Assembly: GCA_007922195.1 (NCBI GenBank)
Contig: ML682024.1
Coordinates: forward strand, 10,842,704 to 10,906,703
Reading direction: 5' to 3'
Origin: Podocnemis expansa
Taxonomy: Eukaryota > Chordata > Testudines > Podocnemididae
DNA: 64,000 bases
Shown here: positions 1 through 11,229 of the stretch, piece after piece
How the letters are laid out: each line of letters starts with the position of its first letter
Position numbering within the stretch: position 1 is the stretch's first letter
Notes under the pieces: model-generated
The model's input: the letters and a program-made list of their open reading frames with translations, nothing else
Told to the model about the DNA's origin: nothing
Database searches by the model: none
Position numbers and translations under genes: made by a program

Positions 1-1190
1 AATTGATATTAAAGGCTCAGAATCAAAGCAGCTGTCAAATTTGTATGGTGATGAAAGCTATGCACCTTATACTACTGCTGCACACACTGCAGGTAATGTG
101 TGTAGCAGGTAACAATTGTTTCTGGCATGGAATACACAGTATTCCTTTTGACATTTACAATACTGTACAATATGATTCATTTTCCACAAGACATCATCTT
201 AGCCTGTACTTCAGGATACATGGTGTCACATTTAGACTATCAGCAAAATGGTGATTACTGGGGATAGAATAATATAAACTGGAAGCCACTACAGGAGCTC
301 ATCAGGGCCATTCCTCTGAACTCATGGCAGGACAATGCACATTCCTGAGATACCCCTGACGTCCTTGTGTGACATTATTTATAAACATTACAATGTGCAG
401 TTTTCGGATCACAGGCTGGAAAAAGTTTGATCAATGTGTATTCATAAAATGCAGCATTTGGGGGGACAAGGCTTTACACAGTACTTGGTTTTTACAGTAG
501 TGTATAATTGTATTTTTATATAATATTTTTTTATTCACAAGGCTTTATGTAATACTCTGCTTTGCTTTGTTACCTCGAGAGGTCTATTCCTACTCCTGTA
601 AAGTAACTCTTTCCCAGAAGTTGGATTCCTTGGCACACTCTGCTGTCTTTCACAGGAGGCACAGGTTTGTTAGACACTTTTACAGAGCATTTCTGCAGGT
701 CACAGAGAAGGTCACACTTTCTGATCATAGCACTGTGGATGACAGAAACAGTGCGTCTGGCAGTTTATAAGGCGCATAGGTCACACTTTCTGCATTTCAC
801 ATCTTAAATGTCAGAGACTGAACCGGGTAACAAAACTTCATGGCACTAACTATTAGACAGGTTGCAGTGGGGACTAAGGACTCAGACTGGCAATGGACTT
901 TGTGAGGATGAACCTTCCAGTCAGCAAGTGATCAGAACTCTGCCCTTATTGAGTCAATTGCATAATCAGGATTTGAATATTTTCCTTAGCCCCAAAAGAT
1001 TGGAGAACAGGGAAAGATTGTCAGGCCCCTGAACAAAGGGACTATTTCTCAGAAGGCGCACAGGGCCTAAGCACAAGTTAAGAAAACCAGAGAGCAATAA
1101 GAGTCATGGGGAGGAGGATGTTACACCCATTAATGTGCACCATACACTAGAGAGCTATGGCTGCATATGCTGTTCTCTATCTCCATTACC
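1..1190. other. Unassigned AT-rich sequence
   Basis: I see no gene, splice-flanked exon or recognisable repeat here. The short reading frames have no recognisable domain. Confidence 0.5.
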
Positions 1191-1196
1191 CTTTGG

Positions 1197-1320
1197 TTAA
1201 AGTACAATTTGACGGGCCCCGGTACCCTCCTAAATCTCTGGGCCCCTTTCCTGTATTGTCCAGGCCCCCTTCATGCATTTGCAGACCCCAGCCCAGGTAG
1301 GCATTTGCAAGTTTCTGCAT
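1197..1320 (+). repeat. Unclassified interspersed repeat Y, copy 1
   Basis: This stretch, including the run GCCCAGGTAGGCATTTGCAA, is clearly related to the reverse complement of 17870-18010, which has the same order of blocks (AAGTATAATTTG, GGCCCCCTCATGCA, AGCCCAGGTAGGAATTTGCAA). Two diverged copies in opposite orientation show it is interspersed. I do not recognise the family. Confidence 0.6.
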
Positions 1321-1545
1321 CTGATGACCCCGTTTTTGCGTACAAATTCCCAACCACACTTCCTGGCCATTTCCTATCATCTGCCACCAAATGCTTGCCG
1401 CTACCCTTCCCAGCTACTGTCCACCCAAATGCTTGCCCCACCCACCCTAGCTATTGCTCTACCAAAAGCCTGTCCCCATTCACCCCACATTTGTACACCC
1501 AGATATTATTTACAAATGAAGCAGCTAACAAACTCTACTTCATAA

Positions 1546-1796
1546 ATTCCAAAGGGGTAGCCATGTTAATCTAGTTCAGAAAAACAAGCAAGTAGCCTTG
1601 TGGGACTTTTGAAGACTAAGAAATTAATTTACTGTGTGAACTGTAATGGGAGAAAAATCTCACTTCCTCAGATGCTTGAAGATGGGTGAATTCTCCAACT
1701 TCAAGCATCTGATGAAGTGGGATTTTCTCCTACAAAAGCTCAAGTGACAAAAAGATTTCTTAGTCTTTAAAAGTGTCACCAGACTCCTTGTTTGTT
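1546..1796. mobile_element. Penelope-like element, terminal arms only (inverted pair)
   Basis: The left half is the reverse complement of a PLE terminus (GGGTAGCC..TTAATCTAG, then AGACTAAG, then the 'cacttcctcagatgcttgaag' block). The right half is the same terminus read forward (GCATCTGATGAAGTGGGATT, then TTAGTCTTTAAAAGTG, then CTCCTTGTTTGTT). The body is absent. The element is flanked by an exact 11-bp duplication, CTACTTCATAA, at 1535-1545 and 1797-1807, so it inserted as a unit. The terminus is assigned to PLEs because the coding copy at 31380-33302 carries it at both ends. Confidence 0.8.
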
Positions 1797-1896
1797 CTAC
1801 TTCATAAGTGAGCAGAGGTTTATGCTTCAAAGCCACACTGAATTATCTATGCAAGGTTTAAGGGAGAATGCTGAGTTTTAGCTAGTCAGTAATAAC

Positions 1897-2419
1897 AGCT
1901 ATGTCTACACTTGGATTTAGTTTGAATTAAGGAGGATTAATTTGAACTAAATTAGTGCATAGTTACACTGGCTGTTGTTACTTCAAACTAAGGAAGTCCT
2001 TAGTTCAAAGTAAAAAAAAAAAACACTTATTTCGAAGTTATAAAACTTCCCTTCTTTGAAATAATGGTTAGTTTCAACTTATTACTTCGAACTAACTGAA
2101 TGTAGCCGAGTTAATTCGAACTAACCATTAGTTTGAATTAATGTGGTTTGCCCTTCCTCCTCCCAGGGTGCTTTCTTCTTTCTATGTATTGGGTGGGGGG
2201 CATGGCCCTTCTTGAGGGCCATGTTGCCATACTTCACGTGCTGCCCCCTTCCTAAATCGAACTAGCGAGTTCTGTCCAGGGACATGATAGTTAGATTTGG
2301 GTTTCTAGTGGGGCCATGATAGTTAGAATTAACTTAGTTCAAATTAATGATTATTAGTTTAAATTAATTAATTCAAACTAAGTTAATTCAAACTAACCTT
2401 CCTAAGTGTAGATATAGCC
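1897..2419. mobile_element. Family B MITE (TTCGAACTAA palindromes)
   Basis: Ends read AGCTATGTCTACACTTGG on the left and AAGTGTAGATATAGCC on the right, an imperfect terminal inverted repeat. The flanking triplets are AAC and AAG, a near match for a 3-bp target duplication. Both subterminal regions are packed with copies of TTAGTTCGAACTAA and decayed forms of it. There is no transposase, so it is non-autonomous. The end sequence is shared with families A and C in this window. A PIF/Harbinger-type element is the likeliest class, with Zator or CACTA as alternatives. Confidence 0.75.
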
Positions 2420-2832
2420 AAGAAGATTAAGGGTAATGGGGTTGGGTTCATTTCATGAACTTCAGACTGATATTCAAATCCATTTAACTATTGCTGCAAC
2501 AGATAACATACTATAGCATAAGGCAGAGTAGAGGAATGGGAGCCAGGCCCTCCTGAGTCCCAGTACACTGGCACTGCCTATGACCTATCTGAGAAACCAA
2601 GACTTCTTCAGATCATCCTTACACACACAAGCAGTCCTATTGATTTCAGTCCATCTCCCTGTAAATAAGGGAGGTTTGCAAGTTTGCCATAAATGGCCTC
2701 AGGAATGCAGTGCTTCAAGTTCAGCAGGTATATTTACCTTTGTGAAGCAGGTTCTTGTTTGACCATAGATTGGCTGTTTAGAAAACATTTGCTTTGATTT
2801 CAATGGATGTTTTCCCTGAGTTACTGACTCAA
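2420..2832. other. Unassigned
   Basis: No gene or recognisable repeat seen. Confidence 0.4.
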
Positions 2833-3371
2833 CAGTATCCCCTGGCTGAGCGGATGCGATGGGCAGAAGGAAGAACTGTGGGCTGGGGGGCTGTTTGCAT
2901 GGTGAGCTGGTGCCTTGGGGGGGGGAATGCTGCTCATCTTCCTGGGCACCAAGGGCAGAGCTGAGCCAGCCTTGGCCACTCATGAATGGGACTTCCAGGC
3001 CTTGCATGGGGCTGCCGCTCTGCCTGATCCATCCCCACACCCCAGTCCAACCCCTCCCCAATTCCGCCCTAACTCACCCACCCTGCCACTGGCTCGCCCA
3101 GTCCCTTTCCCTGATGGCTGCCCATCCCCAACCCTCCCCCCACCCAATGCCCCCTTACCTGGCCACTGGAGTGGAGCAGCCATGCCACAGGCTGCTGCTT
3201 CTGCCCTGAACATGCTCTGAGCATGCTGAGGGCAGGAGTTTCAAAAACTCTTAGCTTGGGGCATCTCCCTGTAACTGTGTCTTCCAGCTGGGTAGGGGCC
3301 ACAGCTGCCAGCCATGCATGGCTGGCAGTGATGGTTATGCAGGTGGCCCGTGCAGCCTACAGGGAACATTG
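2833..3371. mobile_element. hAT-type non-autonomous element, copy 1
   Basis: The right end (CCTACAGGGAACATTG) and much of the interior match 52698-53223 in direct orientation, including a CTGAGCATGCT block and a CCAGC.ATGCATGGC.GGCAG block. The left end, CAGTATCCCCTGGCTGAG, resembles the left end of the second copy and is roughly inverted to the right end. The family ends CA(A/G)T(A/G)TTCCC are shared with the MITE at 7046-7209, which has a clean 8-bp duplication, so hAT is a reasonable class. The right flank is occupied by another element 2 bp away, so no duplication can be read. It has no transposase. Confidence 0.55.
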
Positions 3372-3373
3372 TT

Positions 3374-3511
3374 CAGGGGTAGTAAGGAGGAACACAATGG
3401 AATGCTGTGTTCCATACATTATTCTATTTTAGGGGCCCCAGAATGCTGGCCCTTAAACTTTATGCACCCCAGAATGGCATTCTGGTACATTCCCCCTTAC
3501 TTTAACCCCTG
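3374..3511. mobile_element. Small hAT-like MITE (CAGGGGTTAA ends), copy 1
   Basis: The ends are inverted: CAGGGGTAGTAAGGAGGAA on the left and TTCCCCCTTACTTTAACCCCTG on the right, shown here as the last 22 bases. The second copy at 15958-16139 has the same ends. CA..TG ends with a CAGGGG start fit hAT. No clean 8-bp duplication is visible, because the element abuts another hAT copy on its left and the DIRS terminus on its right. Confidence 0.55.
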
Positions 3512-3512
3512 A

Positions 3513-3570
3513 TGTTTTGGTGCCTTTTCAACATTCGTGTGACCCAACCCAACCATCCTCAGTTCCTTCA
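3513..3570. repeat. DIRS left inverted terminal repeat
   Basis: TTTTGGTGCCTTTTCAACAT followed by GACCCAACCCAACCATCCTC and AGTTCCTTC matches the reverse complement of 9600-9655 with few mismatches. It lies just beyond the recombinase end, at the 3' end of the element. Confidence 0.75.
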
Positions 3571-3749
3571 CGATCAGGTAGCAAAAGGTATAGACTCCAA
3601 AGTAGAGAGGGTAGAAGGTGGGTGGCGGAGCACCCAGGGGGACACACATCTCAAAGAACTCTAGTTACCATGCATGGTGGGTAACTTTCCTTTCTCCTTC
3701 CAGCAGTGTCCTGTGGGTACTCCATCTTAGGTGACTCTAAAGCAGGCCC

Positions 3750-4930
3750 TCATTGGGATGGAGGGACTTCAGAGTTATTGTTGTTAATAGATGAAAGTAC
3801 TAATAGTCCAGCTTCTGCATCTGCTCTTGACACTTGGTCAAGAGTATAGTGCTTGATGAATGTATGCATTGATGCCCATGTAGTGGCCTTGAAGATATCT
3901 AATATTGGGACATTATGAAAAAATACCATGGAGGCTGAGATTGCTGCCACTCCACGAGAGCATATCTGTTCAGATGGTGTCTCCTGTGCAATGCTGTAGC
4001 ACAGAAAACAATGGTTTCCAAGATCTACTTACAGAGTTGTTGTTTGGAAATTAGGTGGCCTTTATTTCTTTCTGTTGTGGAAAGGAATAGTCTATTAGTA
4101 GACTTAAATTGTTTTGATCTTTGCAGATAGAGTGCCATTGCTCTGTGGACATCCAGCGTGTGGAGGATAGCTTTAGGAGGATTCACATGAGATTTTGTCA
4201 TGAACACAGGTAGGTCAATGGTTTCACTGAGGTAAAATGATGATGCAATCTTGAATTTTGACAGAGGTTTTAACATCACCTTGCTGTTGTAGAATATTGT
4301 ATAGGGAGGAGACACCATGAGAGCTGCAATTTCACAAATGTGGCAAGAGTGCTGGCTCAAGGGCTCTGGTGCCCCAAGTTGGATTCTGATTTTGCATTCC
4401 CCTGGAGGAGGAGAGGGTGGAACTTGGCCTTTGCTCTAGGCCAGCTTGCCTTGCCTCCCAGTACCCCTAAACTGCAGCTCCCTGACCTACTGCCTCATTG
4501 GCTTATGGCTAGAGCCTGCATGATGACTGGATGTAATTGTGACAAGGAAGGCCACCTTCCTAAATAGACAGTTGTGGGAACAAGTCACTAGAGGTTTGAA
4601 TGGTAGTTTGGTTGAAGGCATAAGAACCAATAGTAGGTCCCAGATTGGCATTGAGAAGTGAATCTCAGGGTAGAGGTTTTGTACTCCTGATAGAAACCGC
4701 TTAAAGATGGGATGTGTGAAGAGAGATTTGACATGTACAAAATTTGTGGGATGCTGTGATGGCCACAAGTTGTACCCTAATGGTATTTATGGATAATGTG
4801 TTTGTCTTGAGATAAAGAAGGTAACCGAGGATGTTAGGGACTGATGCAACAATAGGTGGACACTCTTCTGGGAACACCAGTCATGGAACCTCCACCATTT
4901 CTGTAATTAAGTCTTGCACATAGACAGTTT
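3750..4930 (-). pseudogene. DIRS tyrosine recombinase remnant
   Basis: Three minus-strand pieces make up a recognisable tyrosine recombinase. The first, about 4487-4930, has a core-binding-like part and continues with a segment reading WDLLLVLMPSTKLPFKPL, then KVAFLVTITS. The second, 4025-4360, reads EIAALMVSPPYTIFYN..LHTLDVHRAMALYL. The third, 3750-3950, carries the C-terminal FFHNVPILDIFKATTWAS and a candidate nucleophile tyrosine in FIKHYTLDQ. Such enzymes cut and rejoin DNA through a tyrosine, with Arg, His and Arg partners. The first Arg position, normally before the GEL-like motif, appears to be Cys here. About 145 bp of unrelated sequence (4361-4505) and stop codons separate the pieces, so no active protein is possible. 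Confidence 0.8.
4361..4505. other. Unidentified insertion inside the DIRS recombinase
   Basis: Recombinase homology stops at about 4505 and resumes at about 4360 on the minus strand. The intervening GC-richer sequence matches neither side. I see no clear target duplication and do not recognise it. Confidence 0.4.
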
Positions 4931-5447
4931 GCAACTGTTTTGAAGTATGTTTTGCATGATGTCAGAGCATTGAAGTTCTTCCGCATTGAACCAACTAGGC
5001 ATTAAGCTGTCAGATGTAATCTGGTGGGGTCTGGGTGTAATGTTCGGCCTTTGTTTTTAGTGAAGAGGTTCATTATGGGAGGTAAGGTGATCAGAGGTTT
5101 CACTGACATTCATTAGAGAGGTGTACCAAGGTTTTCTGGGCCACTCCAGCACTATCTGTATTATAGTACCTGAGTCTTGTCATATTTTGTGGAGAACCCA
5201 GGGAATGAGAGGGATGGGAGGGAATGCATAGAAGAAGTCTACAGTTCATGGGCAAGGGAATGTATCACCAGAGCTTTGGTGCCTATCCTTACCCTGGAAC
5301 AGTATTTTGGACATTTGCAATTGTGGCATGTAGCAAATAAGTCTGTTGAGGAGACCCACCTTTGAAAGATAATTTGTAATATTTAAGGGTGGATCTCCCA
5401 CTTGTTTTTGTGGGAGTACGAGTGACTAAGGAAGTCAGTGACTGTAT

Positions 5448-6083
5448 TTATGGTACTTGGTAGGTACGAGACTGATATGGTTGAGTTGTTTTTGAGTTCC
5501 ATAGAAAAATTGCTTCTGTACAGAGAAGTCTGGAGTGCACTCTTCCCTGTCTATTTATATAAAACATGCAGGCTATGTTGTCAGTCATAACCCTGACATG
5601 ACAGTGTATTATGAGTTGTTGAAAGTGAACACAGGCATAGCAAACTAAAGGAAGCTGCAAGGTGTTTATGTGCATGGTTGCCTCCTGTGAGGACCATCTG
5701 CCTTGCTCAGTATGGTGTTCAATGTGTGTGCCCCATCCAGTAAGAGATGCATCTATGGTAAAGAACACAGGGGGAGGCTGTTGGAAAAAAAATGTATACC
5801 ATTTCCTAAATTTTGAGGCACTGTCCATCAGCACAGGTATTGTTTTATCTCTTGTGGTATAGAAACTATTTTGTGTGGACCGAGGAAATGAGGTCTCTAC
5901 ACTTTGCTGAACCACAGCTGGAAGGGCCACATTTGTCATCTGACATCCTTGACTACAAAGGTAGTTGCTGCCATATGGCCTAGCAGTTGTAAGCATTGTC
6001 TGCCAGTGATGGTGGGAGGCTGGATAGCTGATTTTGTTAGACCGATGATGGCTGGGACTCTTTGTTCCAGCAGGAAGGCACAT
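5448..6083 (-). pseudogene. DIRS RNase H domain (open for 211 codons)
   Basis: The minus-strand frame is uninterrupted for about 211 codons. It contains the RNase H signature FFTIDASLTGWGTHIEH at about residues 107-123, then GRWSSQEATMHINTLQL, and a later TDNIACMFYINRQG that supplies another acidic position. This order and wording are typical of DIRS-type RNase H, which lies directly after the reverse transcriptase. The frame is continuous with the connection region of the RT only through a frameshift (RT tail at 5936-6295 in another frame). RNase H removes the RNA strand of the RNA-DNA hybrid during copying. Confidence 0.8.
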
Positions 6084-7181
6084 GCTTGTATCAAGTCCAG
6101 ATGAGCTACTATGAAGAGTAGGTTCTGGATTGGTGTTAGGGTTGATTTTTCCAGATTTATCAGTGGACCTAATCTGTGAAAAAGTGTTGCAGTCAGTTTG
6201 ACTGCATGAGAAGGTAATGTGAGTGTAAGTGCTTTTATGAGGCCCTCATTTAGGTAGGGAAATGTCTTTATGCTTCGCATGCAAATGTGTGCCATAATGG
6301 CTGGGAGGACTTTGGAGAAAACATGAGGTGTTCTGGAGAGACCAAACAGTGTAACTGTATATTGTTAATGTTCATTATTTATCACAAAACAAAGGTTTTT
6401 TCTATGAGCAGGGTGAACAGATACATGAAAATATGCATCTTGTAAGTCGATGGCTGCAAACCAGTGCTCTCATTCAAGAGCTGGTATGATAGAAGATAGT
6501 GTGACCATTTAAAATTTGTGGGTTGTTACAAACTTGTTTAATTTTCTGAGTTGAGAATGGGTCGCCAACCTTCCAATTTATTCTGGGTGAGAAAATAAGG
6601 GGAATAGAAGTCCTTTCCCTGATGGATGTCGGGAATTCTTTATATCACACTGACATGGAAAAGTTGGTGTACTTCTTGCTCCAAAATTGTACATGAGAGG
6701 TATCTCTAAAAAGATATGTGGAAGTGTATTGCGGGGGGGGGGTTGATAAGAAAGGGGTGGTATTTCTCTCATTGATGGTGTCTAAGACCCACTTCTCTGA
6801 TGTTGTTTTTGACCAGGGGTGGTAATATCTGTGTAAATTGTCTGTATAGGTGAACTGTGTTGCCAGCTCTAGAATTGGGGGAAAGGCTTGATGATCTCCA
6901 ACTGTATCCTGAAAACTGAGATTTGGAGCAGGGCATGTGGGGTGCAGGAGGTTGGTTTGATGGTTGTCTATGGCATTGTGTGCAGGACCTATTGCAAATC
7001 TCTTGGTCCAGACATCTGAAATGAAAACTAGTCTAGGGTGGAAACCAATGTTCTCTCTAATTATTCGTAGGCTGTGTGTGCAAAAAATTTCTTTGTGAGC
7101 ACCAATATTAACCCTATTGAACTTTTTTGTGCACACTTTATTTTGTTGTGTGTGTGGGTTTCGTGACCTGTGTGCATGCAC
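5936..7181 (-). pseudogene. DIRS reverse transcriptase remnant
   Basis: The N-terminal part (6645-7037) contains a TSEKWVLDTI motif. Motif A is readable at about 6400-6450 as FAAIDLQDAYFHVSVHPAHRK. The catalytic YLDD-type motif, near 6241-6260, reads PYLNEGLIK, so both aspartates are altered. The thumb-like tail INLEKSTLTPIQ lies at about 6130-6170. Frames change several times and a hAT MITE interrupts the 5' part at 7046-7209. The protein would have copied element RNA into DNA, but this copy cannot. Confidence 0.75.
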
Positions 7182-7209
7182 ACATGCGTACAGCTTAGAG
7201 GGAATAGTG
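7046..7209. mobile_element. hAT-type MITE inside the DIRS element
   Basis: This 164-bp element starts CAATGTTCTCTCTAA and ends TTAGAGGGAATAGTG, an imperfect inverted repeat. It is flanked by an exact 8-bp duplication, GTGGAAAC, at 7038-7045 and 7210-7217. An 8-bp duplication with CA..TG ends is diagnostic of hAT-type movement. It splits the DIRS reverse transcriptase, so it inserted later. Confidence 0.85.
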
Positions 7210-7225
7210 GTGGAAACTGATCACC

Positions 7226-9400
7226 TTGAGTTGTAAGGTTGCTATTGGTAGGACCAGTGACATGGGGATAGATGCCAAATGTTCAAAATGTAGTACAAGA
7301 ATCCTTGGAGCTGTGCATGATCTCATCAGTTTTTATCCAACAATATTATTTTTTTTTGGAATAGTAGATGTACTATGGTTGACTGCAACTGCCTGGGGAG
7401 GTTTGCCAAGTGAAGCCATGAACATCTGCACAGGATGATTCTGAGTGTGGTTGTGTGGGCAGCAATATCAGCAACATCTATGGCCACTTGGAGCACCATT
7501 CTAGAAATAAATTGCCCTCCTTTATAATCAAGTGCAATCGAAGCTTTTGGTCATCTAGCATGCAGTCAATAAAATCAGCAAATTTCAGATAGTTGTTGTA
7601 GTCACAACTGGCAAGTAGAACTATGCAATTCGCTACTCTTAATTGGAGAGTGGATAATGCATACATTTTTCTCACTAAAAGATCCATTATTTTAGCTTCC
7701 TTGTTGTGTGGCATTGAGTGATTGAATTACTGTTTATGACATTGGTTTGCCACCTCCACAACATAGTATTTTTTATCACCTTTTCTGGAAGTTGGTGGTA
7801 TGGTTGCTGGAGTCTGCTTGATGTCTATAGCAAGGTGTGTTAGAGCCAAATCCATGGGAAGGGTGATTCTGGTGAAGAATTTGTTTGGTAGAATCCTTAA
7901 CAGTTTATGTTGAGACTCCAGGACATCCTGCCTCAATATCTCAAGTGAGTCTGCCACCCTATGTTATAATTCTTGAAATTGATGGAAGTCATCACCTACA
8001 TTGAGAGGGGAAGTGCTGATGACTTCATTGGGGGATGAGGAAGAATTGTGGATAGGGGAACTTTATTCAGGGTCTCATAGACTCTAAGGTTAGAAGGGGC
8101 CAATATGATCATCTAGTCTGACCTCCCGCATAGTGCAGGCCACAAAACCTCACCAACCCACTCCTACAATGAACCTCAAACCCATAACTGAGCTATTAAA
8201 GTCCTCAAATCATGATTTAAAGACTTTAATACATAGAATCAACCAGCAATTGAGCCATGCCCAATGCTATAGAGGAAGGCAAAAAAAAACCCAGCGCCCA
8301 AGCTGATCTGCCCTGGGGGAAAATTCCTCTACCTCCTCTCCTGCTTCCACAGTATCCTGTGCCTGTAATGGAGCAGGGTGTGGAGTACTGTTGGAATGCT
8401 GACAGTCTAGGTGAATATGAGGAGTAGTGGGACCAAGCATCCCGTGGTGAATAACAATGCTGGCAGGAGCGATGGCTGTACTAGAGGAGTGGGTATCTGT
8501 GTTCTGTGCACCCATAGTCATAGAGAGACAGGTTGAAGAGAAAGAGTGGTGGGATGATCTTCCTCTCCATCTTCATCACTAAAGAATGGAATTGGTGACA
8601 TGGTTCCTGTTGGAAACAAGGGAACTGGAGAGGCCTTTGTGCTGAAATCTTGATAAGTTGGATGGGGACCCAAAAGAGTGTCCTCTGCTGTACTCTGGTG
8701 TTTTTGTTTTTCAGTATGTTTATGCAGTACCAATTGGTCTGCATGGTATGTTGACGTCGCAAAAGATAGAGCAAGTTCATACAGTGCAGTGCTCAAGCGG
8801 GATCAGACAGTGCTGGTGGTAGTGCTGGTGCCACAGATGTAGTTAGCACAGAGGTTGTCAGTTCCAGTCCAGATTCTGTCTGCACCAGTGTCTGTGTCAC
8901 TAACAGAATGGGCACCAGTACCAATGGTGTGATTTGAGGTGCCGATGAAGTAGTGAGTGCCACAGAAGTGGCAGTTTTTGGAAGTTTACTGGCCATTAAC
9001 ACTGATGACTGAGATGTCTTTTCCTTGTGGTCTGAGAGTATAGAGGAGGACCTTTTAACGGTTTTTGTCACTGACGTACTTAAGGAGCCACTAGACTCTT
9101 TAGTATGCAGTTTAGCTGGAGGTGAGCTGATTTCCTTTGTTGAGCTGAGGAGTGCGAAGGGGAACAGCAACTATCTGGCATATGAGCCTAAGGAGTTGAC
9201 TCAGCTCACCCAGGGTTAGAGGCCAGTCATAGGGAACACTCCATCACTAAGCATTTCAGTTAGAGGTCTTTGTTTTTGTAGGCTCTGGAGCTCAAATTTT
9301 GGCAATGAGGGCATTTTTGAGAAATGTGCCCTTTGCCCAAGCACTTGATGCAGGCTGAGTGGCCATCTGATGCTGACATGGCACCATAGCAGGTTTTGTG
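7226..9400 (-). pseudogene. DIRS gag-like remnant
   Basis: At 9302-9352 the minus strand encodes a zinc-knuckle-like CIKCLGKGHISQKCPHC. This is followed by a Ser/Thr-rich stretch (8793-9170), an acidic FFSDEDGEEDH segment (about 8570), and then capsid-like pieces. One is at 7727-7957, ending PATIPPTSRKGDKKYYVV. Another is at 7478-7714 (LDVRKMYALSTLQLRVANC type, read as LLVRKMYALSTLQLRVAN). DIRS gag proteins have this knuckle early and the KKYY and RKVY..LQ..RIAN-like motifs late. A CR1 fragment at 8070-8335 interrupts it, and several frames are used, so it is a pseudogene. Confidence 0.7.
8070..8335 (-). mobile_element. CR1-type LINE 3' fragment
   Basis: The plus strand reads TCATAGACTCTAAGGTTAGA, then GATCATCTAGTCTGACCTCC, the reverse complement of a CR1-like 3' end. 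The inner part runs to about 8335 (CTGCCCTGGGGGAAAATTCC). It sits inside the DIRS gag region in the minus orientation. Confidence 0.7.
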
Positions 9401-9599
9401 TACTTGAAATAGGGGGAGCCCAGCCCTGTCAAAGTGGGGGGGATTTTATTTATTTATTCTTTTATTTATTTTTTGTTAAGGTAGGGAAAGAAGAAACTGG
9501 GATCCAGAGATGACAAAAAACTGAAAAAGAAGTCTCTGAGGCAAGAAAATTTAGATGAGCTAAGGAGAAGTGAGAGCTCTGTCCATGTCTGAGAGCTGT

Positions 9600-9660
9600 T
9601 AAGAAGGAACTGAGGAGGGTTGGGTCATGCATTGTCAAAAGGGCACCAAAGCAGCACAAG
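9600..9660. repeat. DIRS right inverted terminal repeat
   Basis: GAAGGAACTGAGGAGGGTTG followed by GGTCATGCATTGTCAAAAGG and GCACCAAAG is the inverted counterpart of 3513-3568. It lies upstream of gag, at the 5' end of the element. Sequence to about 9790 may still belong to the element. Confidence 0.7.
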
Positions 9661-9790
9661 ACAGCCTCTTGACACACACATGATCTAGATGAGTACTGCT
9701 AAAAATTTCCCCAAGCTGTGTCATGCGAATGTACCAACAGCCAAGGTGGAGCACGCATGGGGACACTTCCAGAAGTAGAGAACAAAAATA

Positions 9791-11225
9791 TGCAACTCCA
9801 TAAAAAACACAAAAATATTCTACTTGTATTTTCTCTCACTAGCTCACACTAACTCTGATGCATTGGCACACATATGGAACAGGACTGCTATATACCAATA
9901 ATGTATGCAACTGTATCATTTCAAGGAGTCAAGTTTAAGACCTATAGTCCATCTTTGTAGGACTATAGTCACTTAGTTTTCAGAGGTGTACCCTATGTAA
10001 AATACAAGAGCCATCTATCATGTGGTTTAATCAGCATTAGAAAATCAGTTTCTGCTGTGTTCTTGTTTAATTAAAAGACTGTTGGGTTTCATTGCTTTAA
10101 TCTGCAAGACCTTTAGACTAGCAAACAAATTAAACTTGCAAGTCTGCATACCTAATCACACTCTTACAGAAAATGCTATGTGTTTTTTTCTTTTTATTGT
10201 TTCCTGTAAATATATCTATTCACATACACACACACACATATATATTTCAAAATAATGGAGAAATTTTAATAAATAACTATTGCATATTTAAAAATAAATT
10301 TAACTGGAACACAATGGTGATTGCCATAACACCCATATTTTAAATTGTACTTGTTGACTATATTAGAGTTTTCCCATATCTGTGCATTTCCAACTAAGTT
10401 TTCAAAAGTGACTAGTAAGTTTTTGTGCTTTGGTTTTTGGGCATCCATTCTGAGGCATTTTAAAGAGGCCTTGTTTGAGAAACAGTTGATCACACACTAT
10501 CTGAAAACCAATTACCTCTACAGGATCTCATATAAAGCAATGAAAATCACTAGTAACTTCCAGAAATTTATATCAATGAATGAATTAGATGTTTCCTTAA
10601 CTAAATCTGTTACAGTGGTCAAAGAGGAAGTCTTTGAGTTTGAATGACTATGTTGTCTTTTCAAAAGCAAAAATATTAATAATAAATTAAATATGGTAAT
10701 AGAATGGCAGATGCCACTTCTCAACTTTTAAATGCCTTCTTAAATCAATATGCTACCAGGGTTACATGGTGAAATGTTTCAGTTTAGCAACTATCAAGAC
10801 TTCTAGATGAACAGAGACAGGACATCTGGAAATTAATAAAAGCTTAATATAATAAAAAGTACTGTAAGGAACTAGGAAATTAATGTATCAAGGCTCTTTG
10901 AAAAATGACCTTCTACATAATTCAGAAACACCAAGGAAGGCAGAGACTATGCTAGGTTTGACATATCACAGACAGAAAATAGTCAGAGCACAGGGCAGAA
11001 ATGAAGGGAAATCACCTGTAAAGTACTTCTTAAGAGTTAATACAACTTTCATGTACAAAATACATAGAGCATTAATGTCGGGGGGGGTATTGTTGTTGAG
11101 ACTTACATTTGCAGTTAGGATGTTTTAAGATCTCCTGATGTGTTTTGGAATCAAGGAAGCTTCTCTACCTGAACTCTCTCTTCCATAGAAAATTGTTTTG
11201 AGGTTTCCTGCAGTGTCTAGTGAAT
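9791..11225. other. Unassigned AT-rich sequence with a short microsatellite
   Basis: No coding or mobile element evidence. A short CA/TA run lies at about 10222-10246. Confidence 0.5.
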
Positions 11226-11229
11226 AATT

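Larger units (their letters stand above)
3513..9660 (-). mobile_element. DIRS-like tyrosine-recombinase retrotransposon, decayed
   Basis: Reading the minus strand from about 9400 down to 3750 gives, in order, gag-like remnants with a zinc knuckle, reverse transcriptase, RNase H and a tyrosine recombinase. This is the gene order of DIRS elements, which use a tyrosine recombinase instead of an integrase. The outer ends are inverted copies: GACCCAACC..CCTCAGTTCCTTC with TTTTGGTGCC outside it at about 3513-3568, and its complement at about 9600-9655. Inverted termini rather than LTRs also fit DIRS. All reading frames are broken. A hAT MITE (7046-7209) and a CR1 fragment (8070-8335) are inserted inside. 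Confidence 0.85.
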
